DNA of 64,000 nt from Rudaeicoccus suwonensis (GCF_007829035.1 NZ_VIVQ01000001.1:868001-932000), one strand, 5' to 3'. Shown: positions 49,815 through 59,503, numbered from the stretch's first letter. Notes: generated by a model from the letters alone, not told the origin. Numbers and translations are program-made.

Positions 49815-51449
49815 CTAGATACGTGTCAGTCGCTCGAAGTCCGCGCGCACCGCGGACAGGCGCGCAGCGCCCGAAGCGGCATCGGCAGCGATGACCTCGA
49901 GGTAGACCTTCAGCTTGGGCTCGGTGCCACTGGGCCGCACGATGACACGGGTGTCGTCGGCCAGGAAGTACCGCAGGCCCTCGGTCGGAGGAAGCCCGCC
50001 GTCGCTCTTGGCCAGATCATCGATCCGCGAAACCCGTTGTCCGGCAACGCTTTCAGGCTGAGCATCGCGCAGTCGCGACATGATCTGCCCGATCAGCGCG
50101 AGGTCTGCGACCCGTACGGAGAAGCTGTCCGTCAGGTGCAGTCCGTGTTCGGCGGCGAGGTCGCCGAGCACGTCGTCGAAGGTGCGTCCGCCGGTTTTGA
50201 GTTCGGCTGCGAACTCGGCGACGAGCAACGCCGCGCTGATGCCGTCCTTGTCACGCACCTGGCCCGGGTCGGTGCAGTAGCCCAGCGCCTCCTCATAGCC
50301 GTACGTCAGGTCGGGCACTCGGCTGATCCACTTGAACCCGGTGAGCGTCTCGGCGTGCGCGACCCCTGCGGCAGCCGCCATACGCGACAGCAGCCGTGAC
50401 GACACGATCGAGTTGGCGAAGACCCCACCGGCCGGGATTCCGCGGCGCAGCAGGTAGGCACCCAGCAGCGCGCCGACCTCGTCGCCGCGCAACATGGTCC
50501 AGTCGCCCTCGCGCCGGATCGCGACCGCACACCGGTCGGCGTCGGGGTCGTTGGCGATCACCAGATCGGCGCCGGCGGTCTGCGCCAGCGCGAGCGCGTG
50601 GTCGATGGCGCCAGGCTCCTCCGGGTTGGGGAACGCGACAGTCGGGAACGCCGGATCCGGGTCGGCCTGGTCGGCCACGGACTGTATGTCGCGAAAGCCC
50701 GCCTGCGCAAACGCCTTTCGGACGATCTCGGTGCCGACGCCGTGCAGTGCGGTGTGCACTATCGACACCTCGCGCGGGCCGTCGGCGCGCACCACGCGGC
50801 ACACCGAATCGATGTAATCCTGCACCACGTCGTCGTCCAGCGTCTGCCAGCCGTCATCGGCACGCTCGACCGACGCCGCTGTCGGGAACCGCCCGATCGC
50901 CGCGCTGATCTGCGCATCCGCCGGTGCGACGATCTGACTGCCGTCGCCGAGATAGACCTTGTAACCGTTGTCCTGCGGCGGGTTGTGGCTTGCCGTGACC
51001 ATGACGCCCGCATCGGCGCCAAGGTGCCGAATCATGAACGCCAGTACCGGTGTCGGCAGCGGACGCGGCAGGATCATCGCGCGCCCTCCGGCGGCCACGA
51101 TGACCGCCGCGGTGTCGCGGGCAAAGACATCGGAGTTGTGCCGGGCGTCATACCCGATGACGACGGTGACGTCGCGTCGTCCGGTCTGCTGCTGCAGGTA
51201 TGCCGTGAGCCCGGCGGCGGTACGGATCACCACGACACGGTTCATGCGATTCGGCCCGGCACCGAGAGCGCCACGCAGGCCGGCGGTGCCGAATTCGAGC
51301 AGCCCGGCGAAGCGGTCCGCAAGCTCTTCAGCCGCCGCGTCATCTGCGGATTCGGCTGTCGCGACGATGTTTTCGAGTTCGGCGCGGGTTTGTGCGTCGG
51401 GATCGTCAGCGATCCAGGCGCGTGCCTGTGCCAAGTCGCTGGCACTCAC
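49815..51449 (-). CDS. Phosphohexomutase-family enzyme (phosphomannomutase or phosphopentomutase)
   Basis: 544 residues, four-domain alpha-D-phosphohexomutase. The phosphoserine loop is VTASHNPPQDNGYK, the metal loop DPDADRC, sugar loop GYEEALGY, and the phosphate-binding C-terminal site VRPSGTEPKLKVY. GTG at 51449 overlaps the PNP stop by 4 bp. Automated pipelines would say phosphomannomutase, but coupling to PNP and the absence of deoB nearby make phosphopentomutase (PGM2-like) activity more likely. Both readings remain open; GDP-mannose synthesis at 18 kb also needs a mannomutase. Confidence 0.88.
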   Translation of the reverse strand: MSASDLAQARAWIADDPDAQTRAELENIVATAESADDAAAEELADRFAGLLEFGTAGLRGALGAGPNRMNRVVVIRTAAGLTAYLQQQTGRRDVTVVIGYDARHNSDVFARDTAAVIVAAGGRAMILPRPLPTPVLAFMIRHLGADAGVMVTASHNPPQDNGYKVYLGDGSQIVAPADAQISAAIGRFPTAASVERADDGWQTLDDDVVQDYIDSVCRVVRADGPREVSIVHTALHGVGTEIVRKAFAQAGFRDIQSVADQADPDPAFPTVAFPNPEEPGAIDHALALAQTAGADLVIANDPDADRCAVAIRREGDWTMLRGDEVGALLGAYLLRRGIPAGGVFANSIVSSRLLSRMAAAAGVAHAETLTGFKWISRVPDLTYGYEEALGYCTDPGQVRDKDGISAALLVAEFAAELKTGGRTFDDVLGDLAAEHGLHLTDSFSVRVADLALIGQIMSRLRDAQPESVAGQRVSRIDDLAKSDGGLPPTEGLRYFLADDTRVIVRPSGTEPKLKVYLEVIAADAASGAARLSAVRADFERLTRI

Positions 51450-52294
51450 TGCGCAGCCTCCGCCGCGATCGTCGCGACAACGCGGGCGAGAAAGGTTCCG
51501 CAGCGCTCGGCGGCGGCTTGGCCGGCTTCGATGACCTCCTGGTGGGACAGCGGCTGGTCGCTGATGCCGGCTGCAAGGTTGGTGACCAGGCTGACGCCCA
51601 GCACCTCGAGCCCGCTCTGCCGCGCGGCGATGGCTTCGAGCGTCGTGGACATCCCGACCAGATCGGCGCCGATGACCTTGGCCATCTGGACCTCGGCGGG
51701 TGTCTCGTAGTGCGGGCCGCGGAACTGGGCGTAGACGCCCTCGTCGAGGTCGGCGTCGACGGTGCGAGCGAGGCCCCGCAACCGGGGGGAGTAGAGGTCG
51801 GTCAGGTCGACGAAGTTTGCGCCCTCGATAGGTGACGTGGCGGTGAGGTTGATGTGATCGCGGATCAGCACCGGCGTCCCGGGGCCCCACGACGGGTTGA
51901 GGCCACCGCAACCGTTGGTGAGCACGATGACCTTGCATCCGGCGGCTGCGGCGGTGCGAACACCATGGACGACAGCGCGCACGCCCTTGCCTTCGTAGAA
52001 ATGTGTGCGGGTGCCGAAAACCAGCGCACGCGAGTCGGATTCGCCGATCATCACTGACCTCATGGCGCTCGAATGACCAGGAACCGCGGCCGCCGCGAAG
52101 CCTGGCACGTCGGCGTTGTCGATCGTGGCGACAGTGCGGCCGATCCGATCTGCGGTCTGGCCCCATCCGGATCCCAGCACGAGGGCCACCTCGTGCTGGG
52201 CGACACCGGTGCGGTCGGCGATGACGTCGGCGGCGGCGCGCGCCACCTCGAACGGATCGGTGGCGGGGTCTGAGAGCAGGGCGTTGTCAGTCAC
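51446..52294 (-). CDS. Purine-nucleoside phosphorylase
   Basis: 282 residues of the trimeric PNP family. Motifs LGSGWGQTAD, HFYEGKGV, LTNGCGGLNPSWG, FRGPHYETPAEVQMAK and GADLVGMSTTLEAI are all present. Splits inosine/guanosine to base and ribose 1-phosphate. The frame is open to 52453, but GTG at 52294 lies exactly 7 bp after a -10-like TACGCT and begins MTDNALLSDPATDPFEVARAA, as homologues do. Operon with the phosphosugar mutase. Confidence 0.93.
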   Translation of the reverse strand: MTDNALLSDPATDPFEVARAAADVIADRTGVAQHEVALVLGSGWGQTADRIGRTVATIDNADVPGFAAAAVPGHSSAMRSVMIGESDSRALVFGTRTHFYEGKGVRAVVHGVRTAAAAGCKVIVLTNGCGGLNPSWGPGTPVLIRDHINLTATSPIEGANFVDLTDLYSPRLRGLARTVDADLDEGVYAQFRGPHYETPAEVQMAKVIGADLVGMSTTLEAIAARQSGLEVLGVSLVTNLAAGISDQPLSHQEVIEAGQAAAERCGTFLARVVATIAAEAAQ

Positions 52295-52415
52295 GACCGT
52301 CAGCGTAGGGCGCTCATGGTGGCCGTGGCATCCGGGCTGATCGTTCCGCGCCTCGGCATGCTTGACTTGGGTGGAATCGAAGCTGCGGGCCGGAACCGCC
52401 CACGATGCCGTCACC

Positions 52416-52625
52416 ATGAGGAGCTGGTCAGTGAAGTTCGAAAGCGTCGTCATACTGACGGTCGTGGTGGTGCTCGGTTTCGGCTACTGGAAGATCATCC
52501 GGCCGAAGCTGCGCGACCACCGGTACCGCTCCTGGGAGAAAGCCGGCCTGCTGCCGCACCAGGTCGACCCTTACGCGCCGCGACGCGACGACGCTGCCGA
52601 GCCCGATGGTGACGATCGCGGCTGA
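52416..52625 (+). CDS. Small single-helix membrane protein
   Basis: 69 residues: MRSWSVKFES, then a membrane helix (about 11-27), a basic segment and an acidic C-terminus. No known function. Start ATG chosen as nearest the helix; a GTG at 52431 is also possible. Convergent with lpdA. Confidence 0.6.
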   Translation: MRSWSVKFESVVILTVVVVLGFGYWKIIRPKLRDHRYRSWEKAGLLPHQVDPYAPRRDDAAEPDGDDRG

Positions 52626-52676
52626 GCCCGCTCAGAGATCGAGCTTGCGGCTGGGCCCGCTCAGAAATGGGCCAGC

Positions 52677-54080
52677 TCAGAAATCGAGGGAGTGCAACCG
52701 GCGGGCGGCTTCGGCTATCGACCCTGTCATCGACGGGTACACCGAGAACGTGCTTGCGACCTGGTCGACCGTGAGGCGGTTCTGCACCGCCAGGCCGATC
52801 GGATAGATGAGTTCGGACGCCTGTGGCGCCACCACGACCCCGCCGATGATGGTGTTGCTGCCGGGGCGGGCGAACAGTTTGACGAAGCCGTCGGTGATGT
52901 TGCGCATCTTGGCACGAGGGTTGGTCGACAACGGCAGCGTGACCACGCGGGCTTCGATGCGACCCTCCTCGACGTCGGCCTGCGAATACCCCACTGTCGC
53001 GATCTCGGGGTCGGTGAAGATGTTCGCGCACACGCCGCGCAGGTTCAGCGGCGCGACCGCGTCACCGAGCGAGTGCGCCATGGCGATCCGGCCCTGCATC
53101 GCCGCGACCGACGCGAGCGGCAGCACGCCTGTGCAGTCGCCGGCGGCATACACGCCCTGGGCGGTCGTGCGCGAGACCCGGTCGACGGGAATGTGACCGG
53201 ATTCGGTGATCTCGACGTCGACATTCTCCAAACCCAGGCTGGCGGTGTTCGGGACGGCGCCGACCGCCAGCAGGACGTGCGAGCCGCGCACCTGGCGGCC
53301 GTCCTGCAGCGTCACGACGACCTCGTCGCCATCGCGCACCGCGGACTCCGCGCGTGATCGGTTGAGCACCTTCATGCCACGACGTCGGAAGACGTCCTCG
53401 ATCACCGTTGCCGCGTCGGCGTCCTCACCGGGGAGCACCCGGTCGCGGGAGGAGACCAGGGTCACCTCGCAACCGAGGCCGAGATAGGCGTGCGCGAGTT
53501 CGGCGCCGGTCACGCCGGACCCGACGACGATCAGATGTTCGGGAAGCTCGGGCAGGTGGTAGATCTGTTGCCAGGTCAGGATCCGCTGACCGTCGGGCAT
53601 CGCGCTCGACATGACCCGGGGCGTGCACCCGACCGCGAGCAGGATGACGTCTGCGGCATACTCCTCGGTCGTGCCGTCGGCCAGATCGGCGGCGACCCGG
53701 CCCGGCCCGACGACGCGGCCCTTGCCGGAGACCAACCGGACGCCGACGCTTTGCAACTGCGTGCGTATGTCGTGACTCTGCGCTTTGGCGAGATTCAGGA
53801 TGCGCTCGTTGACCTTGGTCAGATGAGCCTCGGCGTGCTGGTCGTCGAGGGTTCCCTCGAAACCGACGCCGAGCCGCCCGGCGGATGCGAAGCGCGAGAG
53901 GAAATCGGAGGTCGCGATGAGCGCTTTGCTCGGGACGCAGTCGGTCAGAACGGCGGCGCCGCCGAGGCCGTCCTTCTCGATGATGGTGATCTTGGCGCCC
54001 AGCTGAGCAGCTACGAGTGCTGACTCGTATCCGCCGGGTCCTCCGCCGATGACAACGACATGCTTCTGGCGACCGCTCAC
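52677..54080 (-). CDS. lpdA: NAD(P)H quinone dehydrogenase, LpdA-like flavoprotein
   Basis: 467 residues, pyridine nucleotide-disulfide oxidoreductase fold. FAD site VVIGGGPGGYESA, NAD site VVGSGVTGAELAHAYL, second FAD motif YAAGDCTG, and C-terminal dimerisation domain. The active-site region reads GLGGAAVLTDCVPSKAL: only one of the two redox cysteines remains, as in actinobacterial LpdA (Rv3303c type), which reduces quinones rather than lipoamide. GTG at 54080 is preferred over ATG 54089 because AAAGGA sits 8 bp before it. Confidence 0.88.
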   Translation of the reverse strand: MSGRQKHVVVIGGGPGGYESALVAAQLGAKITIIEKDGLGGAAVLTDCVPSKALIATSDFLSRFASAGRLGVGFEGTLDDQHAEAHLTKVNERILNLAKAQSHDIRTQLQSVGVRLVSGKGRVVGPGRVAADLADGTTEEYAADVILLAVGCTPRVMSSAMPDGQRILTWQQIYHLPELPEHLIVVGSGVTGAELAHAYLGLGCEVTLVSSRDRVLPGEDADAATVIEDVFRRRGMKVLNRSRAESAVRDGDEVVVTLQDGRQVRGSHVLLAVGAVPNTASLGLENVDVEITESGHIPVDRVSRTTAQGVYAAGDCTGVLPLASVAAMQGRIAMAHSLGDAVAPLNLRGVCANIFTDPEIATVGYSQADVEEGRIEARVVTLPLSTNPRAKMRNITDGFVKLFARPGSNTIIGGVVVAPQASELIYPIGLAVQNRLTVDQVASTFSVYPSMTGSIAEAARRLHSLDF

Positions 54081-54139
54081 GGCCCGCATCCTTTCATGGA
54101 CCCGCCGCGCAGGTCCTCGTGGTGACCGCCGGCACACAT

Positions 54140-54179
54140 GCGAAGGCGACGCGCACCGGTGGGTGCACGTCGCCTTCGC
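54140..54179 (-). terminator. Terminator hairpin after the small membrane protein gene
   Basis: GCGAAGGCGACG (54140-54151) is exactly complementary to CGTCGCCTTCGC (54168-54179); GCACC/GGTGC pair inside. Starts 15 bp after the stop of the minus-strand gene at 54195. Confidence 0.7.
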
Positions 54180-54194
54180 GGGAGTTTTCGGGGC

Positions 54195-54374
54195 TCAGTG
54201 GCCGAGCGCCATGTGGCTGTAGTAGCGCACCAGCGGCTGACGCTGCGAGACGCGCACCCGGCGGTTGGCGACGAAGAACTTCGTGACGTTGGTCGCAGCG
54301 AAGGCGACGAACAGAGCCAGGGCGATCGCGTTGATGACCACGAAGCCGGTGAAGAAGACTGAGATGCCGTTCAT
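54195..54374 (-). CDS. Small membrane protein controlled by divergent TetR
   Basis: 59 residues: a long hydrophobic helix (about 4-30), then a basic tail RRVRVSQRQP. ATG at 54374 has AAGGAG about 8 bp upstream, one of the clearest ribosome sites in the window. Its promoter region contains two palindromes shared with the divergent tetR gene, and it is followed by its own terminator, so it is a one-gene transcription unit. Not recognised. Possibly a small efflux or membrane-stress protein. Confidence 0.7.
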   Translation of the reverse strand: MNGISVFFTGFVVINAIALALFVAFAATNVTKFFVANRRVRVSQRQPLVRYYSHMALGH

Positions 54375-54397
54375 GATGCGACTCCTTAAGTCGGGTT

Positions 54398-54439
54398 CTA
54401 CAGATGTAGTGCGGATGCTCATTAAACTACAGCTGTAGT
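54398..54439. promoter_or_regulatory. Two palindromic operators, probable TetR sites
   Basis: CTACAGATGTAG (54398-54409) and ACTACAGCTGTAGT (54426-54439) share the CTACAnnTGTAG core; the second is a perfect 14-bp palindrome. Centres are 29 bp apart, about three helical turns. They lie between the small membrane protein gene and tetR. Confidence 0.65.
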
Positions 54440-54509
54440 GGTGCGGGCGCAACTCGGCAGACCGTGTTCCGCGTCACGTCGCAACCGCTGGACGTGAGAG
54501 GCTGACGCC

Positions 54510-55142
54510 GTGTCCACGAGGAAGAAGCGAGCGCATCGCGCCCGGCGGGGCCCGGAGGGCAGTCAGGCGCGGCAGGAACACCTGCTGCAGTCCTCGATCG
54601 CGGTTGTCGGCTCAGGGGGATTGCGGGGGCTGACGCACCGCGCGGTCGACCGCGAGGCTGATCTGCCCGAGGGCACCTGCTCGGTGTATTTCCGCACCCG
54701 GCTGGCGCTGCTGACAGCGCTGACCAACTTCGTTGCGGCTCAACTGACCGGTGATGTCCTGCAGATGGGGGACGCGCTGCCCGAACCGCAACCGGACGGC
54801 GACCCAGGCGACGCGATCGTCGCGGCCATCGACATGTTGCAGCGCTGGGCGCAGGACCCCGCGCTGATGATCACGATGTGTGAACTGGCGCTCGAGGCCG
54901 CGCGGACGCCGTCACTGCGCGACCCGATCGTGACCTGGCGGCAGCATCTGACCGACGCGGTCGAGGCGATCGTGAGGCGTGGCTGCCGCACCGAGCCACG
55001 GCGCCGCGCGGAGGCGATCGTCGCCAGCATCGACGGCGTGATGCTGAGCTCGTTGCAGGTCACGACACCTACGGAGCGCGCGACCTATGTGCGCTCGACA
55101 GTGGCGCTGATCCTGCAAGGCATCGTCAACGCCGACACCTAG
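54510..55142 (+). CDS. TetR-family transcriptional regulator
   Basis: 210 residues. N-terminal helix-turn-helix (about 22-66) with AVVGSGGLRGLTHRAVDREADLPEGTCSVYFRTRLALLTAL, then a ligand-binding helical domain of about 135 residues. GTG at 54510. Divergent from the small membrane protein gene with CTACAnnTGTAG operators between, so it probably represses that gene and itself. Ligand unknown. The first 20 residues are unusually basic. Confidence 0.88.
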   Translation: MSTRKKRAHRARRGPEGSQARQEHLLQSSIAVVGSGGLRGLTHRAVDREADLPEGTCSVYFRTRLALLTALTNFVAAQLTGDVLQMGDALPEPQPDGDPGDAIVAAIDMLQRWAQDPALMITMCELALEAARTPSLRDPIVTWRQHLTDAVEAIVRRGCRTEPRRRAEAIVASIDGVMLSSLQVTTPTERATYVRSTVALILQGIVNADT

Positions 55143-55171
55143 CCGCACACCTTCGCCTGAGGTGCTGTCGG
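55132..55171. terminator. Possible bidirectional hairpin between tetR and the carboxylase gene
   Basis: CCGACACCT can pair with AGGTG-CTG-TCGG with a small bulge. The tetR stop lies in the loop side. Weak; no T-tract. Confidence 0.3.
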
Positions 55172-55205
55172 ATGTACACCCACCACTGACACGGAGGGCG
55201 TGGGG

Positions 55206-56981
55206 TCAGTCCTTGATCTCGGCGAGCACGGCACCGCCTTGGACTGTCTCGCCGATGGCAGCGGTGAGACCGGTCAGCGTGCCCGACTTGTGCGCGGTGA
55301 TCGGCTGCTCCATCTTCATCGCCTCCAACACCAGGATGGTGTCGCCGGCAGCGACGGTCGCGCCGTCCTCGACGACGATCTTGACGATGGTGCCCTGCAT
55401 CGGGGCAGTGAGCGAGTCGCCCGACGCGGCTGCGGCACCGCCGCCGGAGCGGGCCCGCTTGGGTGCCCTCTTGCGTGCGGCGCCGACCGGGTTGCCACCG
55501 CCACCGAGTTGCACATCGCCGGGCAGTGAGACCTCGAGGCGCTTGCCGCCGACCTCGACCACGATGGTCTGGCGGGGTGCGGGTTCGTCGCCGGCCGCGT
55601 GGCCACCGGCATACGGTTCGATCTGGTTGTCGAACTCGGTCTCGATCCAGCGGGTGTGCACGGTGAACGGGGTGTCGTCATCGGTCGCGAAGGCCGGGTC
55701 GGCGACGACGGCGCGGTGAAAGGGCACCACGGTCGGCATACCGTCGATGACGAGCTCGGCCAAGGCACGACGCGAACGCTCGAGCGCTTCTGTGCGGGTG
55801 CGGCCGGTGACGATGAGCTTGGCGAGCATCGAGTCGAACGCGCCGCCGATGACGTCGCCCTCGACGATGCCGGAATCCAGGCGCACGCCGGGGCCGGACG
55901 GAGCGCGGAAGACACTCACCGTGCCGGGTGCGGGCAGGAAGTTGCGACCGGCGTCCTCACCGTTGAGGCGGAACTCGATGGAGTGGGCGTGCGGTTGCGG
56001 GTCGTCGTAGCCGAGCGCCTCGCCCTGCGCGATGCGGAACTGCTCGCGCACCAGATCGATGCCGGTGACCTCCTCGGAGACCGGGTGTTCGACCTGCAGA
56101 CGGGTGTTGACCTCGAGAAAGGAGATGTTGCCGTCCTGACCGACGAGGAACTCGCAGGTGCCGGCGCCGGTGTAACCCGCCTCCGAAAGGATCGCCTTGG
56201 AAGCCCGCACCAACTCGTCGTGTTGAGCGTCAGAGAGGTATGGCGCAGGCGCCTCCTCGACGAGCTTCTGGTTGCGGCGCTGCAGTGAGCAGTCGCGGGT
56301 GGACACGATCACGACGTTGCCGTGGGTGTCGGCCAGGCACTGGGTCTCGACGTGACGCGGGTGGTCCAGGAAGCGCTCGACGAAGCATTCGCCGCGACCG
56401 AAAGCGGTGACCGCCTCGCGGACCGCCGAGTCGAACAGTTCGGGGATCTCCTCGATGGTGCGGGCGACCTTCAAACCGCGACCACCACCGCCATACGCCG
56501 CTTTGATGGCGACCGGGAGGCCGTGCTCCTTGGCGAAGGCGACGACCTCGTCGGATCCGCCGACGGGATCCTTGGTGCCGGGCACCAGAGGAGCGCCGGC
56601 CTTGGTGGCGATGTGCCGCGCCTTGACCTTGTCACCGAGGGAGTCGATCGCCTGCGGCGACGGGCCGATCCAGATCAGGCCGGCGTCGATGACCGCTTGG
56701 GCGAATTCGGCGTTCTCGGAGAGGAACCCGTAGCCGGGATGCACCGAGTCCGCGCCTGCCTGCGCCGCAGCTGCGAGGATCTTGCCTTGGTCGAGGTAGG
56801 AGTCGCCGGGCGTGCTGCCGCCGAGTGCATATGCCTCATCGGCGACCTTCACGTGCAGCGCGTCGCGGTCCGGGTCGGCATACACGGCGACCGAGGCGAT
56901 GCCGGCGTCAGCGCAGGCGCGGGCGATGCGAACGGCGATCTCGCCACGGTTGGCGATGAGGACCTTGTGCAGTTGCGGCAT
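55206..56981 (-). CDS. Acyl-CoA carboxylase alpha subunit (biotin carboxylase + BCCP)
   Basis: 591 residues, AccA3 type. N-terminal biotin carboxylase: [18 protein letters not shown]-grasp [14 protein letters not shown], and [23 protein letters not shown]-terminal biotinyl domain with [11 protein letters not shown], in which the Lys is biotinylated. A flexible Arg/Lys/Ala-rich linker separates them. Works with a beta subunit to carboxylate acetyl- or propionyl-CoA; the beta subunit gene at 62 kb is a candidate partner though not adjacent. ATG at 56981 is 7 bp after a -10-like TACAGT. Confidence 0.93.
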   Translation of the reverse strand: MPQLHKVLIANRGEIAVRIARACADAGIASVAVYADPDRDALHVKVADEAYALGGSTPGDSYLDQGKILAAAAQAGADSVHPGYGFLSENAEFAQAVIDAGLIWIGPSPQAIDSLGDKVKARHIATKAGAPLVPGTKDPVGGSDEVVAFAKEHGLPVAIKAAYGGGGRGLKVARTIEEIPELFDSAVREAVTAFGRGECFVERFLDHPRHVETQCLADTHGNVVIVSTRDCSLQRRNQKLVEEAPAPYLSDAQHDELVRASKAILSEAGYTGAGTCEFLVGQDGNISFLEVNTRLQVEHPVSEEVTGIDLVREQFRIAQGEALGYDDPQPHAHSIEFRLNGEDAGRNFLPAPGTVSVFRAPSGPGVRLDSGIVEGDVIGGAFDSMLAKLIVTGRTRTEALERSRRALAELVIDGMPTVVPFHRAVVADPAFATDDDTPFTVHTRWIETEFDNQIEPYAGGHAAGDEPAPRQTIVVEVGGKRLEVSLPGDVQLGGGGNPVGAARKRAPKRARSGGGAAAASGDSLTAPMQGTIVKIVVEDGATVAAGDTILVLEAMKMEQPITAHKSGTLTGLTAAIGETVQGGAVLAEIKD

Positions 56982-57084
56982 GGAAGCGACTGTAGCCAGG
57001 TATGACGCCCGTCACGTGTTCGGGTGGTGAGACGAGTTGCGGCGGCGCGGCATACAGCGCGGTGGTCTTGCGTTGGCCACGGAT

Positions 57085-57945
57085 ATGACAGACAACACCA
57101 TCGCTTCTGTCCCTACTCTTTCGTTGCGCGCCGGATCGGTGGCAGTGAAGATTCCACAACTGGGCTTCGGCGTCTGGCAGGTGCCGGATGACAAGGTCGG
57201 CCCCGCCGTCGAGAAGGCGCTCGAGGTGGGCTACCGCCACATCGACACGGCCAAGGCCTATGACAACGAATCCGGTGTCGGTCGGGTGCTGTCGGCCACA
57301 CCGGTGCCGCGCTCGCAGATCTTCCTGACCACGAAGTTGTGGAATGCCGACCAGGGCTACCAGCAGACGCTCGATGCCTTCGAGGCGTCGCACCAGCGGC
57401 TCGGCTCGGACGCCCCGGTCGATCTGTACCTCATCCACTGGCCGACGCCGAAGAACGACCGGTATGTCGACACCTATCGCGCGCTGATCGAGCTGCGCGA
57501 GTCGGGCAAGATCCGCGCTGCAGGTGTCTGCAACTTCGAGGTCGAGCACCTCGAGCGGGTCAACGCCGAGTTGGGGGAGTACCCCGCGATCAACCAGATC
57601 GAGTTGCATCCGTTCCTGCAGCAGGCTCAGTTGCGGGAGTTCCACCAGGCGCACGACATCGTGACCGAGGCGTGGAGCCCGCTTGCGTCCGGTGGTGAGG
57701 TGCTGCAGAACGCCGACATCGCTGCGATCGCGGACAAGCACGGCAAGACGGCTGCGCAGGTCATCCTGCGGTGGCACCTGCAGTTGGGCAATGTGGTGAT
57801 TCCGAAGTCGGTGACGCCGGCGCGTATCGAGGAGAACTTCGACATCTTCGGATTCGAACTCGATGGCGAGGACCTGCGCACGATTGCCGGGCTCGACAAG
57901 GGTGAGCGCACGGGGCCTGACCCGATGGAGTTCAACCAGGCCTGA
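57085..57945 (+). CDS. Aldo/keto reductase
   Basis: 286 residues of the AKR5-like type. Catalytic residues: Asp and Tyr in HIDTAKAYDNE, Lys in LTTKLWN, His in LIHWPTPKND; NADPH-site IPKSVTPARIEENFDIF near the C-terminus. Reduces small aldehydes or ketones such as 2,5-diketogluconate-like substrates; specificity not predictable. ATG 57085; the upstream in-frame TTG is not supported. Confidence 0.9.
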   Translation: MTDNTIASVPTLSLRAGSVAVKIPQLGFGVWQVPDDKVGPAVEKALEVGYRHIDTAKAYDNESGVGRVLSATPVPRSQIFLTTKLWNADQGYQQTLDAFEASHQRLGSDAPVDLYLIHWPTPKNDRYVDTYRALIELRESGKIRAAGVCNFEVEHLERVNAELGEYPAINQIELHPFLQQAQLREFHQAHDIVTEAWSPLASGGEVLQNADIAAIADKHGKTAAQVILRWHLQLGNVVIPKSVTPARIEENFDIFGFELDGEDLRTIAGLDKGERTGPDPMEFNQA

Positions 57946-57954
57946 GGTTTCAGT

Positions 57955-57988
57955 TGACCGCGGTTTCTGCTTGCGGATGCCGCGGTCA
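57955..57988. terminator. Bidirectional hairpin between aldo/keto reductase and VWA genes
   Basis: TGACCGCGG (57955-57963) pairs exactly with CCGCGGTCA (57980-57988). The VWA stop codon lies inside the right arm, 10 bp after the reductase stop begins the left side. 16-nt loop. Confidence 0.6.
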
Positions 57989-59503
57989 GTGAACGGGGAG
58001 CAGCTGTGCGACGAAGTCGCGCAGCTGCTCCAGGTTGCGGCACTCGTGCATGTCGACGATCCGGCCGTAGACGCGCGCCAGTGAGTCACCGCGGTCCCAC
58101 ATGCCTGCCGGCTCCGGATTGAGCCAGACCGTATGCCGAGCCCGTCGTGAAATCTGTTGCAGCGCTTCGGTGTTCGGGTCACCGAAGTTGTTGCGGGCAT
58201 CGCCGAGGATGAGCACGGTCGAACGATGGCCAAGGGCGGCAAGATGGCCGCGGGCGAAGGTGCCCAACCCCCAGTCGTAACTGCTGCTGGTCCCGCGCCC
58301 GATGAGTGCCGGTGTGCCGAGCGCCCAGCTCGTCAGTGATGCGCCGGGCGGAAGCTCGCGCACCACGTCGGTGATCTCGGCGGTGGTGCTGACGAAGCCG
58401 AAGATGCGCACGCGCCGGAAGTGCTGGTGCAGAGCCTGCATCAGCAGCATGGTGAACGACGAGAAGCCGCCGACGGATCCGGACAGATCTGCCAGCAGCA
58501 CCAGGTCCGGTCGGTGCGGTGCACGGCGCTGGTAGACGGGCTCGATCGGCACGCCGCCCGTCGACATCGAGGCACGCAATGTGCGCCGCACGTCGATGGC
58601 GCTGCGACCCGCGCGCTCGCGAGAGGTCAGCCGCGCGGCGAGCTTGCGTGCCAACGGATCGAGCTCGCGTTGCATGAGCGCGAGTTGGCCGGCGCCCGCA
58701 GTCAGGAAGTCTCGGCGCTGTAGCGAGGGCGGAATCGCCAGACGTGCCAGGCGATCCCGGTCGCGCACCTCCGCATTGCGGCGGCGCGTTTCGCTCTCCA
58801 CCGCGCGGCGGAAAGCCGCCACCCGGTCGCGGATCTCGTCGCGGTCGATGCGGTCGGTGAGTTGCTCGGAGCGAGAGTCGGGCACGTCCCACGGATTCAT
58901 CGCCCAGGAGGTGTCGTCGGATGTGGGCGCCGCAGGGCGTTCGTTCGGTATGCCGCTGCCGTCTCGCTGGGACTGCCCACCCGCCCCGGACGAGCCGCTG
59001 CCCGAGCCGCCGGAACCGCTGTCCGCACCGGCTGCTCCCGTCATACGAGCCCGATTCTGGGCGGCGGCGATGAGCAGTTGCGGCGCGAGTGCATCGAGTG
59101 CCTGGGCGGCGGACCAGCCGTCACCATCGGTGACGCGGCCCAGCAATTCGACTGTGGCGGCTGCGATTTCGGCAGCTGCGCGCTGGTCGGCGGTTGCGAG
59201 GGCCTCGGTCAGGCGTTCGCGGAGTTCGTCGAGGCTGGCCACAGCGTCGGTACGTCTGCCGACTGCCGCCGGGAAGTAGATGTCGAAGAGCTGGTCGAAG
59301 ACCGTGCGGTCGTCCGCGCGGCGAAGCACCGCTGCGGCGATTCCCGCACGTAACCGGCGGCGGTCGTCGAAGCCGAGCGTGCGGCAGACCCGCGCGGCGT
59401 CGGTGATCTCGCTGGTGCCGACGGCCAGGCCGTGCGCGCGCATCGCTTTGCCCAGCGCGACGAATCGCGCTGGTAGCGCTGATGACTCAGCCGGCGAGTT
59501 CAC
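57986..59503 (-). CDS. VWA-domain protein (CoxE-like), MoxR partner
   Basis: 505 residues. N-terminal helical region, a Gly/Ser-rich segment near 155-190, then a VWA domain with MIDAS motif DLSGSVGGFSS and later TSWALGTPALIGRGTSS and ILGDARNNFGDPN. Similar to CoxE proteins that act with an AAA ATPase in metal-enzyme maturation. GTG start overlaps the ATPase gene by 17 bp. No CO dehydrogenase genes are present, so a general chaperone role is more likely. Confidence 0.85.
   Translation of the reverse strand: MNSPAESSALPARFVALGKAMRAHGLAVGTSEITDAARVCRTLGFDDRRRLRAGIAAAVLRRADDRTVFDQLFDIYFPAAVGRRTDAVASLDELRERLTEALATADQRAAAEIAAATVELLGRVTDGDGWSAAQALDALAPQLLIAAAQNRARMTGAAGADSGSGGSGSGSSGAGGQSQRDGSGIPNERPAAPTSDDTSWAMNPWDVPDSRSEQLTDRIDRDEIRDRVAAFRRAVESETRRRNAEVRDRDRLARLAIPPSLQRRDFLTAGAGQLALMQRELDPLARKLAARLTSRERAGRSAIDVRRTLRASMSTGGVPIEPVYQRRAPHRPDLVLLADLSGSVGGFSSFTMLLMQALHQHFRRVRIFGFVSTTAEITDVVRELPPGASLTSWALGTPALIGRGTSSSYDWGLGTFARGHLAALGHRSTVLILGDARNNFGDPNTEALQQISRRARHTVWLNPEPAGMWDRGDSLARVYGRIVDMHECRNLEQLRDFVAQLLPVH

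Noticed and set aside
49367-49894. Plus-strand 175-codon ORF upstream of the HNH gene
   Set aside because: No ribosome site, no recognisable domain, runs antisense into the mutase gene and has Arg/Ser-rich shadow composition.
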